A stretch of DNA of 64,000 bases. Origin: Planctomycetota bacterium (GTDB taxonomy: Bacteria > Planctomycetota > GCA-002687715 > DRQF01). The stretch spans positions 124,001 through 188,000 of the forward strand of contig JACKGY010000005.1 of NCBI GenBank assembly GCA_020639295.1, in the 5' to 3' direction. Made by a program: the position numbers and the translations under genes. The notes beneath the pieces are model-generated. The model was not told where the DNA came from. It worked only from the letters and a program-made list of their open reading frames with translations, and searched no databases. Positions 15,941 through 24,208 of the stretch are shown one piece after another (positions within the stretch are counted from its first letter, which is position 1; every line of letters begins with the position of its first letter).

Positions 15941-18900
15941 CGGGCGACGCTCCCCACCAGGCCGAGGTAGATCGCCTCGATCTCGCGCGCGTTGTCGGCG
16001 ATCGGCTTCACCGGCCCCGGCTTCGCGCCCAGGCGGCGCGCCAGCCCACGGTCGGCGATGAAGAGCCGCATCTTGCGGCGGAGGTCGTCGGCGTCGCCGA
16101 GCCGGAAGTGGAAACCGTTGCCGCCGTCGTCGACCAGCTCGGCCATGCCGCCGCGATCGGAGGCGATCACCGGGATGCCCGCGAGCCAGGCCTCGTGGAT
16201 GGTGAGCGGTGAGTTCTCGAACCAGAGCGAGGGCACGATCAGCACGTCGATGCCGGCCAGGACCTCGGCGATGCGATCGTTGGCGAAACGCCCCATCAGC
16301 CGGATCGCCGGGTTGTCGATCATCGGCAGGAGCCGCGCCTTGTAGTCCTGGAAGGTCTCGACGTCTCCCCAGATCTGCAGCTCGACGCCGGCATCGCGGA
16401 TGCCGTTCATCGCCTCGACCATGACGTGGATGCCCTTGTACTCGGCGATGGTGCCGACGAAGCCGAAGCGCAGCTCGGCCGCCGGTCGGTGGGCGACGCC
16501 GGCGAAGGGCGACAGGTCGAAACCGTTGTCCGAATGGATGATCTGGTCCGGGCGCACCATGCCGGCGGCGATGAAGCGGTCGCGCAGGAAGGCGCTCGGC
16601 GAGATGAACAGGTCGACCTTCGCGGCGCTCGCCTTGATGAACTCGAGCCGGGCCGCGGCGGCCCGGGCGTAGACGGCGCGGCTCTCGTCGTCGAGCTGGG
16701 CCGGTCGACGCGGTCCCGCGAAGCCCTCGAAGGCCCGCTGCAGCGTGGCCGGCAGGAGGTCGGCGACCCGCTCCCGGGCCTGGCGTTCCTGACCCTGGCC
16801 GTAGTCGCCGGCGAGCTTCTGATGGCGGATGCAGTCGGCGCAACGCTCCGGCACCGGCAGCTCGCAGATCTCGAGGTCCTCCCGCAGGAGCTGACCCCCG
16901 CGGGCGCAGAGCAGCATGAACTCGTGCAGGGTGTAGACCACCGGCAGTCCGCGGTCCTTGGCCAGGTCGACGAAGCGGATCGAGAAGTAGTGCAGGTGCT
17001 GGATGTGGACGAGGTCGGGCTCGAAGTCGTCGAGGACCTCGGCGAAGATCGCCTCCATCCGCGGGTCGTGGTAGGTCTCCTCGAAGCTCTCCCACTGGTA
17101 GTTGTGCACCACCTCGGTGTAGGGCAGGCCCTCGTAGCTGCCCTTGCTGACCGCGTAGCGCGGCTGCTCGTGCCGGGCCTCGCAGAACAGGAGATGGACG
17201 TCGTGGCGCGCCGCCAGCTCGCGCGCCAGGTTGAAGGTGTAGATCTCGGTGCCGGCGTTGTGCCGGGGCAGGAAGTCGTGAACGACGATCAGGATGCGCA
17301 GGCGCTCACCCTCGCGCTTGCGCTCCATCCGCCGCTTCAACCGGGCGATCCGTCGCCGCAGACCGCCGGCAGCGCCACCCTGGGCGCGAGCCTGATCGGC
17401 GCCGTCGCCGGCCGGCGCCAGGCGGCGCTCGTAGTCGTCGATCCTGAGGACCAGCTCGCGCAGGAGTTCGTCCCGCTGCCCGATCAGCTCGTGCAGGCGG
17501 TAGTGGTTGCCGACCGCGAACTCGATCAGCTCCTCCGCCGGCCGGTGCTCGGCTCCGACCAGGCCGTCCGCGCTCGCGATCGGGGCCAGGTCCGCGATCA
17601 GGCGCCCGACCAGGCGACGCTGCTCCTCGCTCCGGGATTCGAGTTCGAAAAGGGCGCGCTCGAGCGCGGCGCTGGTATCGGCCAGCTTCGCCCGCTCGCC
17701 TTCGAGTTCCTCGCGCAGGTTGGCCGCCATCCGGCGCAGGCGTTCCCGCCCGCGCTCGGCCTCGTCGAGACGCTGCGCGGTCTCCTCCTCGGCGCGGCGG
17801 ACCTCGTCGAGACGGCGCTCGAGCGCCTCGTGCTCGGCGCGGGCCGCCGCGAGCCGCCGGTCGGTTTCGACCTGCGCCGCCGCGAGCCGCCCTTCCGCGT
17901 CCGCCTGCGCCGCCGCGAGCCGCCGGTCGGCTTCGGCTTGCGCCGCCGCGAGCCGGCGTTCCCGATCGGCCTCGCCCGCGACGATCCGACTCTCGGCCTC
18001 GGCCCGGAGCCGCTCGAGCGTCTGGCCGTGCTCGACGAACTTCTCCCGCTCGCGGGCGGCGGACTCCAGGTCGCGGCCGGCCTGGAGCCTGAGCGCGCGC
18101 TCGCCGGCGAGGGCCTCGTTCAGGACGCCGACCTCGCCCTCGAGCTCCTGCCGGCGGCGGAGGATCAGCTCGCGATCCGCCTCGAGGTCGGTCAGCCGCT
18201 GGCGGAGCTGGTTCGCCGAGCGCTCGAACTCCGCCAGGGTGGCGTCGCGCTTCTGGGCCTCGACGTCGCGCCGGGCGAGCTCGGCGCGCAGCTCGTTCTC
18301 GATCCTCGCCCGGGCCTCCAGGGCCCCGTTGAGCTCACCTTCGAGTTCGCGACCACGGTCGGCGAGGCGGGCCACGTTGGCGTGGCCCTCGGCGAGGATC
18401 CGGTCGCGACGCCGGATCTCGCCGTCGCGCACCTCGACCTCGCTCAGGAGGCCCTCGGCGCGATCGATCTCCTGGTCCACCCGCCCGCGCAGGCGCAGTA
18501 GCTCCTGCTCGCGCGCCCGCGTGACGCCCTGGAGGAAGACCGCGCGCCGTTCCGAGTCGGGCGCCGCGGCGCGGCCGGGCACGGCGAGGCAATCGCGGTA
18601 GAGGCCGTCGAGCGCCTCGCGATGGCGATCGAGTTCGAGCAGGCGCGGGATCCTCGACCGCAGCGCGGCGAGGCGTTCCGGTCGGGCGAGCAGCTCGGTC
18701 AGGACCCGCGCGAGATCGCGATCGTCCTCGGCCTTGAAGACGAGACCGCCGCCCCCGAGTCGTTCCGCCGGCGCGCCCCGGTCGGGCACGAGCACCGGGA
18801 TGCCCCGGACCAGGGCCTCGTCGACCGCGAAGGAGTGGCTCTCGAGCGCGATCGAGGGCAGGACCACCAGGTCGTAGGCGGCCGGGATCTCGTCGGCGCG

Positions 18901-19797
18901 GAAGCGCCCGCGGCGCCGCACCGGCAGCTCGGCCATCAGATCCTCGAGCCGCTCGCGGTAGAGCGGGTCGGCGGCCTCGAGATCGCCCCAGAGGTCGAGC
19001 TGCCAGCCCCGGGCGGGCAGGCGGCGCAGGGCCTGGAGCAGGAGGTGCGGCCCCTTCATCGGCTGGAGGGCGCCCCAGAAGGCCAGGCGCAGGTCGCCAT
19101 GCCCCGGGCGCCAGGCGAGGGCCTCGGCCAAGACCGGCAGGGGCGCGATCTCGAGCGCCGACTTCAGGCCCGGCGCCTCGTCACCGAGCCGGGCGACGAG
19201 TTCGAGGGCGAGCGCTCGCGACGGGGTCAGGACGCGATTGGCGGCGCCGAGCTCGGCGACCATCTCCTCGCGCCAGAGGTCGATGCGCGCGTCGATCTCC
19301 TCGTCGCCCTGGTAGTCGAAGCGATCGACGCAGTCGCGGCAGCTCGCCGGCACCGGCGGCCGCTCGCAGTAGCTCTCGCTCCGGACGCGGAAGAAGCGGG
19401 CGCAGCTCGCGCTCAGGTCGTGCAGGCTGAGCACCACCGGCCAGCCGGCGCCGCGGAGCACGCGCACGATGCCCGAGCCGAGGCGCCGCCAGTGATGGAC
19501 GTGGATCAGCTCGGGACCGAAGTCGGCGGCGATCTCGAGGACCACGCGCTCGGCCGCCGGGTCGAAGACCCGCTGCCAGGAGTCGAGGTCGAGACCGGTG
19601 CGGCGCAGGCGGTAGAGGACGTGGCCCAGCTCGCGGGTCTTCTCGAAATGGTGCTCGGCGGCTCCCTCCTCCGAGCCGGTCGCCACCGCGACCTCGTGGC
19701 CGGCCTCGCGCTGCGCGCGGACCAGCGCCGCGACGTAGTGCTCGGTTCCACCACGATGCCGAGGCAGGTAGCCGTGAACGAAATGGAGGATCCTCAT
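15937..19797 (-). CDS. Giant GT4 - coiled-coil - GT4 glycosyltransferase
   Basis: 1286-residue protein. Residues 1 to about 405 are a GT4 module (RHRGGTEHYVAAL loop, E-x7-E in ALESHSFAVDEAL). About 410-795 is a long charged coiled coil rich in Glu, Arg and Ala, with near-repeats built on AAAQA-D-RRLAAAQ. About 832-1286 is a second GT4 module (PRHNAGTEIYTFNLAREL, E-x7-E in WFENSPLTIHEAW). The two modules are not identical, so this is an old fusion rather than a fresh duplication. The coiled coil may set a distance between active sites or oligomerise the enzyme, as spacers do in some polysaccharide polymerases; that is inference. It starts at ATG 19797, 92 bases after the upstream GT4. Confidence 0.92.
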   Translation of the reverse strand: MRILHFVHGYLPRHRGGTEHYVAALVRAQREAGHEVAVATGSEEGAAEHHFEKTRELGHVLYRLRRTGLDLDSWQRVFDPAAERVVLEIAADFGPELIHVHHWRRLGSGIVRVLRGAGWPVVLSLHDLSASCARFFRVRSESYCERPPVPASCRDCVDRFDYQGDEEIDARIDLWREEMVAELGAANRVLTPSRALALELVARLGDEAPGLKSALEIAPLPVLAEALAWRPGHGDLRLAFWGALQPMKGPHLLLQALRRLPARGWQLDLWGDLEAADPLYRERLEDLMAELPVRRRGRFRADEIPAAYDLVVLPSIALESHSFAVDEALVRGIPVLVPDRGAPAERLGGGGLVFKAEDDRDLARVLTELLARPERLAALRSRIPRLLELDRHREALDGLYRDCLAVPGRAAAPDSERRAVFLQGVTRAREQELLRLRGRVDQEIDRAEGLLSEVEVRDGEIRRRDRILAEGHANVARLADRGRELEGELNGALEARARIENELRAELARRDVEAQKRDATLAEFERSANQLRQRLTDLEADRELILRRRQELEGEVGVLNEALAGERALRLQAGRDLESAAREREKFVEHGQTLERLRAEAESRIVAGEADRERRLAAAQAEADRRLAAAQADAEGRLAAAQVETDRRLAAARAEHEALERRLDEVRRAEEETAQRLDEAERGRERLRRMAANLREELEGERAKLADTSAALERALFELESRSEEQRRLVGRLIADLAPIASADGLVGAEHRPAEELIEFAVGNHYRLHELIGQRDELLRELVLRIDDYERRLAPAGDGADQARAQGGAAGGLRRRIARLKRRMERKREGERLRILIVVHDFLPRHNAGTEIYTFNLARELAARHDVHLLFCEARHEQPRYAVSKGSYEGLPYTEVVHNYQWESFEETYHDPRMEAIFAEVLDDFEPDLVHIQHLHYFSIRFVDLAKDRGLPVVYTLHEFMLLCARGGQLLREDLEICELPVPERCADCIRHQKLAGDYGQGQERQARERVADLLPATLQRAFEGFAGPRRPAQLDDESRAVYARAAAARLEFIKASAAKVDLFISPSAFLRDRFIAAGMVRPDQIIHSDNGFDLSPFAGVAHRPAAELRFGFVGTIAEYKGIHVMVEAMNGIRDAGVELQIWGDVETFQDYKARLLPMIDNPAIRLMGRFANDRIAEVLAGIDVLIVPSLWFENSPLTIHEAWLAGIPVIASDRGGMAELVDDGGNGFHFRLGDADDLRRKMRLFIADRGLARRLGAKPGPVKPIADNAREIEAIYLGLVGSVAR

Positions 19798-19888
19798 CCC
19801 ATGCCTCGACCGGAACCGACGGCGCCTCCCGCGCGCGTCGCCGCATTATGACCGGGCCGGGCCCCGACGCCAAACCGCGCCGCGGCGC

Positions 19889-21370
19889 TCAGTCCTCGTC
19901 CTCGACGTCCTCGACCTCGAGGAAGGCGTCGAAATCCTCGAGCCCGTCGTCGTCCTCGATGTGGCCGAAGTCCTCGAAGACCTCGCTGCGATGGTCGTCC
20001 AGGGCCTGCTCGTAGTGCTCCAGGACCGCCTCGAAGAGCTGCTCGTGGAAGGCCGCGTCGGCCTTCATGTTGCGGGGCTCGTCGATGCCGGCCTTGAGCT
20101 TCTCGAGCAGGGCCCGGTCGCCGGCCAGGAGTTCGAGCTTGGCGGCGAGGTCGTCCGCATCGCCGGCCGCGAAATGCAGGCCGTCGACGCCGTCGGTCAC
20201 CAGCTCCGCCATGCCCCCGATGTCGGAGCAGACCACCGGGATGCCGGCGGCGAAGGCCTCGTGGATGACCAGGGGCGAGTTCTCCCACCAGATCGAGGGC
20301 ACGACCAGGACGTCGAGCCCCGACAGGATGCGCGGGACCTCCTCGGCCGGGCTCTCGCCACGCAGGCGGATCGACGGCGGCAGCTTGCCACCCAGGGCGG
20401 CCACGTACTCGGGCTTGGCCTCGGCGTTGCCGTGGAGCTCGGCCTCGTAGCTGGCGGGGTCGAGCCGGGCGAGGGCGGCGAGCAGGACGTGCAGACCCTT
20501 CACCGGCTGCATCGAGCCGAGGAAGCCGATGCGCAGCGGACCCTCGCCGAGGGGCACGCGGGTGAGGTCGCGGAAGTCGCGCAGCTCGGTGCCGTAGTCG
20601 GAATGGACGATGCGGTCGGGATCGAGGCCGAAGTCGATGAAGCGGTCGCGCAGGAAGGCCGAGGGCGCGACGAAGCAATCGACGAACTCGAACAGGTCGC
20701 GCACGCTGGCCTCGCGCAGCAGCAGGTCCTTGCGGAGCTGATCGACGCGCGCCGGGTCGAGCCGGCGTTCCCGGAACTTCTTCAGGCGGTGGCTCCGCGC
20801 CCGGGCCTTGAGGTCGATCCGCAGGTAGCGCTTCAGCCGATCGAGACCGCGCAGCACCGCCAGGTCGAGACCGCGCCGCCGCCACATGAAGGAGGTCATG
20901 CAGCGGGCGCACTTCTCGAGGCCCGGACCGAGACAGCGTTCCTCGTCGGCATCGAAGAGCTGGCCGTTGCGGGCGCAGAGGAGCCAGTACTCGTGCAGGG
21001 TCAGGATGGTCGGGATGCCGGCCGACGAGGCGATCGCCGGGTAGTTGAAGCTGTGATGCAGCAGGTGCTGGAAGTGGACGATGTCCGGGCGGTACTGGGC
21101 CAGGATCTGCTGGAAGTGGGCCTCCATCACCGGGTCCGAGTAGCTGTGCTCGAAGCTCTCGTGGCGGCGGTGATTGGTGACCGAGATGACGCGCAGGCCG
21201 TCGTGCTCGCCGTGCCAACGCTCGTGGTTCTTGCGGGCGAGATCGTCGTCGGCGCTGAAGACCAGGATGTCGTGCTGCTTCGCCAGGCGCTTGGCGAGGC
21301 GGTAGCTGTAGAGCTCCGCCCCGGTGTGGTGGCGCGGCAGGAAGCGATGGACGACGACCAGGATCTTCAT
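19889..21370 (-). CDS. GT4 family glycosyltransferase with acidic tail
   Basis: 493-residue GT-B glycosyltransferase. The N-terminal loop RHHTGAELYSYRLAKRL, the acceptor-side FQHLLHHSF, and the donor-site E-x7-E (WWENSPLVIHEAF) are present. A helical insertion between the two Rossmann halves, around residues 165-240, is rich in Arg and Lys. The C-terminus is a strongly acidic tail of about 35 residues (Asp/Glu-rich, ending EDED), uncommon for the family. Start ATG 21370 overlaps the stop of the GT2 gene (ATGA). The tail could mediate a protein contact. Confidence 0.93.
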   Translation of the reverse strand: MKILVVVHRFLPRHHTGAELYSYRLAKRLAKQHDILVFSADDDLARKNHERWHGEHDGLRVISVTNHRRHESFEHSYSDPVMEAHFQQILAQYRPDIVHFQHLLHHSFNYPAIASSAGIPTILTLHEYWLLCARNGQLFDADEERCLGPGLEKCARCMTSFMWRRRGLDLAVLRGLDRLKRYLRIDLKARARSHRLKKFRERRLDPARVDQLRKDLLLREASVRDLFEFVDCFVAPSAFLRDRFIDFGLDPDRIVHSDYGTELRDFRDLTRVPLGEGPLRIGFLGSMQPVKGLHVLLAALARLDPASYEAELHGNAEAKPEYVAALGGKLPPSIRLRGESPAEEVPRILSGLDVLVVPSIWWENSPLVIHEAFAAGIPVVCSDIGGMAELVTDGVDGLHFAAGDADDLAAKLELLAGDRALLEKLKAGIDEPRNMKADAAFHEQLFEAVLEHYEQALDDHRSEVFEDFGHIEDDDGLEDFDAFLEVEDVEDED

Positions 21371-22305
21371 GTGTCTCGTGTTCGCGGCGGACGGGCCTCG
21401 CGGCCGAGCAACGCATGCACCATGCCGCGGAGCTTGGCGACCGCGGCCCGACGCCGCCCGCGCAGGATAGCGGCCAGCATGAGGAGCGGCCAGCCGAGAA
21501 GCTCGATCAGGACGAAAGCCGTCCACAGGCGGAGATCCCGCCGCTTCTTCAGGACCAGGACCAGGTCGTAGGCGACCATGTACTTGCGCCAGGCGTTGTA
21601 GCCGCCGCCGGAGGCGGAGCTGGCCTCGTGGGTCATCCGCGCCCCGGGCACGTAGAGACAGGCGAAACCGGCGTCGCGCGCCCGCAGGGCGTAGTCGACG
21701 TCCTCGACGTAGACGAAGAGGCTCTCGTCGAAGGTGCCGATCGCCTCGATCAGCTCGCGCCGGACCAGGAGACCGCAGCCGGTCAACGCGTCGACCTCCT
21801 CCTCGCGCTCGAAGCTGCCGTCGTCGGGCCGGCCGAAGCCGCGCATCCGCTGCAGGTTGTGATGGAAGCCGAGGTCGACGCCCGCGCACCAGATGCGGGT
21901 CCCGCCGCCGTCGAGGATCTTGCCGGCCAGGAGGCCGGCGCGCGGCCGCCGCGCCGCCGCCTCGAGCAGGGCCGGCAGGGTCCTGGGCTCCATGCGGGCG
22001 TCGTTGTTGAGCAGGAAGACGAAATCCGCGCCGCGCTCGAGCGCCCGGACCATGCCCTGGTTGGCCGCCCGGGCGAAACCGCGGTTGTCGGGATTGCGCA
22101 GGATCTCGGCCGCGCGACCGGCGAGGATCGCCTCCGCCGCCTCGGCCGAGCCGTCGGTCGAGCCGTTGTCCACCAGCACGAGATCGGCGAAGCCCAGGCC
22201 GGGAAGATGCTCGAGACAGGCCGAGGTCAGCGCGCCACCGTTCCAGTTGACGATGACGGCCGCGACGCGGGGTGGGCTCGGAATGTCGGGGCCGGGCTCG
22301 GGCAT
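21367..22305 (-). CDS. GT2 family glycosyltransferase, membrane-tethered
   Basis: GT-A glycosyltransferase of the rhamnosyltransferase-like GT2 type, 312 residues from the ATG at 22305. Motifs: VAAVIVNWNGG, LVDNGSTDGS, FVFLLNNDARM (the DXD-like site), then FVYVEDVDYALRARDAGF with the catalytic ED. One or two hydrophobic segments near the C-terminus (FVLIELLGWPLLMLAAIL) suggest membrane association. First gene of the minus-strand glycan train. The frame is open further upstream to 22410 but would overlap the divergent gene at 22388, and codon quality falls there. Confidence 0.9.
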   Translation of the reverse strand: MPEPGPDIPSPPRVAAVIVNWNGGALTSACLEHLPGLGFADLVLVDNGSTDGSAEAAEAILAGRAAEILRNPDNRGFARAANQGMVRALERGADFVFLLNNDARMEPRTLPALLEAAARRPRAGLLAGKILDGGGTRIWCAGVDLGFHHNLQRMRGFGRPDDGSFEREEEVDALTGCGLLVRRELIEAIGTFDESLFVYVEDVDYALRARDAGFACLYVPGARMTHEASSASGGGYNAWRKYMVAYDLVLVLKKRRDLRLWTAFVLIELLGWPLLMLAAILRGRRRAAVAKLRGMVHALLGREARPPRTRDT

Positions 22306-22387
22306 GGGCGCATTATGCCCGAGCGCGCCCGGTCCATCAGGGGGCGCCGACTTGCCAGCACCGGTCGGTCCGGACAGGATCGCCGGT

Positions 22388-24175
22388 ATGGAGAGCGAAG
22401 GCCCCACCATCGACGATCCGGGATGCGCGCGACTCGCGGGCGTCGACCTCGCCCGCGGCCTCGCCTATCTCGGCATGGTGGCGGTCAACTTCCACCTGGT
22501 GATGACCTGGGGACGGACCCGGGCGAGCCTGGTGCCGGCCCCGGCTGAGGCCCTGATCGAGAGCCTCTTCGGGCGCTGCGCGGCCGCCTTCGTCCTGATC
22601 GCCGGTCTCTCCCTGAGCCTGCGATCGCGGCGACCGCCCGCCGCCCGCCCCGGTCGGGCCGCGCTGATCGGGTCCCGGATCGCCCTCCTGGTCTTCGGCG
22701 CCCTCGCCGTCCTGGGCGCCGCCTTCCACGCCGATCGCGCCGCGCGCCGCGGGCTGGCCTCGATCGGCGGGCTCGGTCGACGGGCCGACTGGGGCCATTT
22801 CCTGGCCGACCTCCTCGCCCTGCCCCGGAGCGGCTTCGGGCCGGCGGGCCGGAGCATCCTCGTCGCCGGCGGCGCGGCGCTGGTCCTGCTCGCCCTCTCC
22901 TTCCTGGTCCGCCCGGGCCTCTATCGCGGTCCGCGCGGCGGCATCTTCCTGCGCGCGCTCTTCCTGCTCGGCCTCGGCTACCTCTGGCAGCCGATCTGGA
23001 GCGGCGACATCCTCCACTTCTACGGTCTCTGGCTGCTCCTCGCCCTCCCGCTGCTGCGCGCCCCGAGCTGGGCGCTCCTCGCCCTCGCCCTCGCGACCGC
23101 CCTGGGCGCGGCGGGCCTCCACCTGCTCTGGGACTACCGCGAGAACTGGTCGGCGACCCTCGAGCCCCTGCGCTTCTGGACCGGGGCCGGGCAGCTCCGT
23201 GATCTGCTCTTCGACGGCTGGCATCCGCTCCTGCCCTGGTTCGGCTTCCTCCTGGTGGGACTCGTCCTGGGCCGCTGCCGGCTGGACGGCCGTCGCGCCC
23301 CGATCCTAGCCCTGATCCTCGGCCTCGTTCTGGTGGTGGCGGCGCCGCCGCTCGTGCGCGCCGGCAGCGCCGCGGTGATCGCGGTCACCGACCTGGGCGG
23401 CGGCTTCGAGCCGGCCCCGGCGGCCCCGGCCCCGACGCCGGGACCGGACCGACCGCTCTTCGCCCGCGGCGCGATCCCGATCGAGGAGGCCGCGCCGGCG
23501 ACCACCGACCCGGCGCTGCGGGCGGGGGCGCGCTTCCTGGCCGGCCGGCTCGACTGGGCCCGGATCGAGGCGATCGAGATCGACCCGGCCGAGGACCCGG
23601 GTCTGCTCGTCCTCCGCCTGCGCGCGGGCGCCGACCAGGCTGAGCTCGACCGCCAGGTGACCGGGCTCTTGCGCTGGCTCCAGGGCCTCGACGACCACCC
23701 GGCCTGGCCGGTGGCGGTCGCCCGGCTGCGGGTCGAGGCCCGTGACCGGCAGGGCGACGTCGTGGCGGTCGCGATCGACGCCCGCACGCCCGGGCGGTTG
23801 CCCTTCGACGAGCGGGTGCGGATCGTCCTCGGTCTCGACGCCCTGCCCCCCGGGCCCTTCTTCTTCGTCCAGGCGCTGGGTTCGGCCCTGGTCCTGGTGG
23901 CCCTGGCCCTCCTCCTCGTCCGCGTCGGCCCGCTTCGGCGTCTGCTGCGGCCCGTCGTCCTGGCCGGTCGCGCGGCCTTCAGTCTCTACCTGCTGCACGT
24001 GCTGATCGGGATGGGCGGCCTGGACCAGCTCCGGCTCCTCGGCGGCCAGGGTCTGCCGCTCTGCCTGGCGGTCATCGTGGTGACGATGCTGCTCTCGCTC
24101 GCCTTCGCCAGCGCCTGGCTCGCCCTCTTCCGCCGCGGCCCGGTCGAGGCCCTGATGCGCTGGCTGGCGCGCTGA
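22388..24175 (+). CDS. DUF418-type multi-spanning membrane protein with soluble insertion
   Basis: 595-residue integral membrane protein. The N-terminal GVDLARGLAYLGMVAVNFH and C-terminal GRAAFSLYLLHVLIGMGGL with the closing FRRGPVEALMRWL match the DUF418/DUF1624 acyltransferase-like family. Unusually, a polar region of about 150 residues (335-490, starting with an Ala/Pro-rich linker) splits the helical bundle; it has alternating strand-helix character and no recognised motif. Divergent from the GT2 gene, with only 82 bases between starts. It may acylate a glycan made by the adjoining train, but this is inferred from family resemblance and location. Confidence 0.8.
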   Translation: MESEGPTIDDPGCARLAGVDLARGLAYLGMVAVNFHLVMTWGRTRASLVPAPAEALIESLFGRCAAAFVLIAGLSLSLRSRRPPAARPGRAALIGSRIALLVFGALAVLGAAFHADRAARRGLASIGGLGRRADWGHFLADLLALPRSGFGPAGRSILVAGGAALVLLALSFLVRPGLYRGPRGGIFLRALFLLGLGYLWQPIWSGDILHFYGLWLLLALPLLRAPSWALLALALATALGAAGLHLLWDYRENWSATLEPLRFWTGAGQLRDLLFDGWHPLLPWFGFLLVGLVLGRCRLDGRRAPILALILGLVLVVAAPPLVRAGSAAVIAVTDLGGGFEPAPAAPAPTPGPDRPLFARGAIPIEEAAPATTDPALRAGARFLAGRLDWARIEAIEIDPAEDPGLLVLRLRAGADQAELDRQVTGLLRWLQGLDDHPAWPVAVARLRVEARDRQGDVVAVAIDARTPGRLPFDERVRIVLGLDALPPGPFFFVQALGSALVLVALALLLVRVGPLRRLLRPVVLAGRAAFSLYLLHVLIGMGGLDQLRLLGGQGLPLCLAVIVVTMLLSLAFASAWLALFRRGPVEALMRWLAR

Positions 24176-24194
24176 CGACGGCCGACCGCGCGCG

Positions 24195-24208
24195 CCGGCC
24201 CGGGCCGG
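24195..24208. other. GC palindrome between convergent stops
   Basis: A perfect 14-base palindrome, CCGGCCCGGGCCGG, fills most of the 33-base gap between the convergent genes ending at 24175 and 24209. It may be a bidirectional terminator stem, but no T tract is present. Confidence 0.35.
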
